Assembly: GCA_044348345.1 (NCBI GenBank) | Contig: JBIKSZ010000217.1 | Location: forward strand, 1-6,225 | From: Falsiroseomonas sp044348345 | Lineage (GTDB): Bacteria; Pseudomonadota; Alphaproteobacteria; Acetobacterales; Acetobacteraceae | Direction of reading: 5' to 3' | Length of the DNA: 6,225 nt | Part shown: positions 5,550 to 6,225 of the stretch, one piece after another | Layout: every line of letters begins with the position of its first letter | Numbering within the stretch: position 1 is the stretch's first letter | The notes under the pieces: model-generated | The model's input: only the letters and a program-made list of their open reading frames with translations | Told to the model about the DNA's origin: nothing | Database searches by the model: none | Translations under genes and position numbers: made by a program

Positions 5550-6225
5550 AGAAGCCCATGGCGTAGCGGACCATGGTGGTGATGTTGGGCTTGTCGCTGT
5601 AGGGCGTCTCGCGGACGCCGGCATCGAGCATGAGCTGCTGGTTGGCGGCGACATTGTAGCGCAGCCCGGCGGAGCCGACGGCGCGCAGCCGGCGGGCGTC
5701 TTCGTCCGTGGTCACGGAGAAGCTCTCGAGCCCCGGGACCGTGCTGGTGCCCGAATAGGCATCCAGGCGGGAGTTGAGGTCGTATTCGAGACCGGCACCC
5801 GCGACGAAGGTCAGCCCATCCGCGATCGGACCTTGCACGCGCACGCCGGTGATGCCGCTGGTGACGTACTGGCCGAAGCGGTTGTAGCTGAGCGGGAACT
5901 CGACGCTGTCGGAGGTGGTCTCGGTGTAGCGGCCGCGGCTGGTCTCAAGACGGCGGATGCCGGCATAGGGGGCGAAGACCCAGCCATTGGCATCGCGGAG
6001 GCCGTAGCTGACCTCGGCGCCGAAGCCGAGGCTGCCGAGGGTGCTGGTGCCCTGTCCCGGCTCGGTGTTGGTCAGCTCGCTCCGGGTGACGCGGAGCTGC
6101 GCTTCCTGATAGGCGACGCTGGCGCGGAACCGGAAGCCGGAGGTGTCGGCGTTTTCCTGATAGACGGCGAAGCCGCCGAAGATGGGGGTGTTGTTGCGCA
6201 GGCGCATCCCATCCGGGGTGGTGCC
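5548..6225 (-). CDS. Autotransporter-type outer-membrane beta-barrel protein, C-terminal part
   Basis: The frame is open to the right window edge, so the start and any signal peptide or passenger are missing; an internal ATG at 6207 is not the true start because homology to the paralogue continues past it. The visible 225 residues are barrel strands only. They align through their length with residues from about 281 to 502 of the protein at 3592-5100, sharing blocks such as AYQE, PYAG, ETTSD, YNRFGQ, VTSG, EYDL, SGTST-like, LRAVGSAG and the C-terminal RYxxGF. The terminal Phe is the outer-membrane insertion signal. Base composition is uniformly GC-rich here. It is in tandem with and upstream of the complete gene, with its own terminator between them, so the two are probably separate transcripts. 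Role unknown; presumably it displays a different passenger. Confidence 0.85.
   Translation of the reverse strand, partial: GTTPDGMRLRNNTPIFGGFAVYQENADTSGFRFRASVAYQEAQLRVTRSELTNTEPGQGTSTLGSLGFGAEVSYGLRDANGWVFAPYAGIRRLETSRGRYTETTSDSVEFPLSYNRFGQYVTSGITGVRVQGPIADGLTFVAGAGLEYDLNSRLDAYSGTSTVPGLESFSVTTDEDARRLRAVGSAGLRYNVAANQQLMLDAGVRETPYSDKPNITTMVRYAMGF

Larger units (their letters stand above)
5488..5556. repeat. 3'-flank repeat, copy B (terminator plus last codons)
   Basis: This is the second copy of the block at 3533-3600, placed identically relative to the stop codon of the second barrel gene. With the homologous barrel coding sequence it makes a long direct repeat of roughly 0.7 kb or more, with copies about 1.95 kb apart, which could support recombination between the two genes. 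Confidence 0.85.

Overview
The window looks like a chromosomal segment of a high-GC Gram-negative bacterium. Most coding sequence is strongly G/C-biased at third positions, and there are outer-membrane beta-barrels ending in Phe, a lipoprotein signal and a his-operon gene. An alphaproteobacterium of the Acetobacteraceae type (Roseomonas-like) is my best guess from style alone; no taxonomic marker is present.

Left part (1-3518, plus strand): the 3' end of hisA (histidine biosynthesis) is followed after 3 nt by a small V8/trypsin-type serine protease lipoprotein starting at TTG. Fourteen nt further on is a 786-residue protein with about nine 34-residue TPR units joined to a GT41 (SPINDLY / O-GlcNAc-transferase-like) glycosyltransferase domain. 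The tight spacing suggests one transcript.

Right part (3533-6225, minus strand): two tandem paralogous outer-membrane beta-barrel genes of autotransporter type converge on the glycosyltransferase gene. The complete one (3592-5100) has a signal peptide, a carbohydrate-binding-like (CBM4_9/DUF642-like) passenger, a Pro-rich linker and a barrel ending in Phe. The other (5548-6225) is cut by the window edge, and only its barrel is visible. Each is followed by a nearly identical terminator and 3' flank.

Most notable: the complete barrel gene is a compositional mosaic. Its passenger segment is about 46% GC (220 of 480 bases counted in 4621-5100), against about 63-72% in two barrel lines counted by hand. 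The switch falls at the linker, which carries two C8 homopolymer tracts on the coding strand. The passenger also holds six N-x-S/T sequons, and the neighbouring GT41 enzyme has motifs that recall HMW1C-type adhesin glycosyltransferases. Together these suggest a modular, possibly phase-variable and possibly glycosylated surface-protein locus; that reading is inference.
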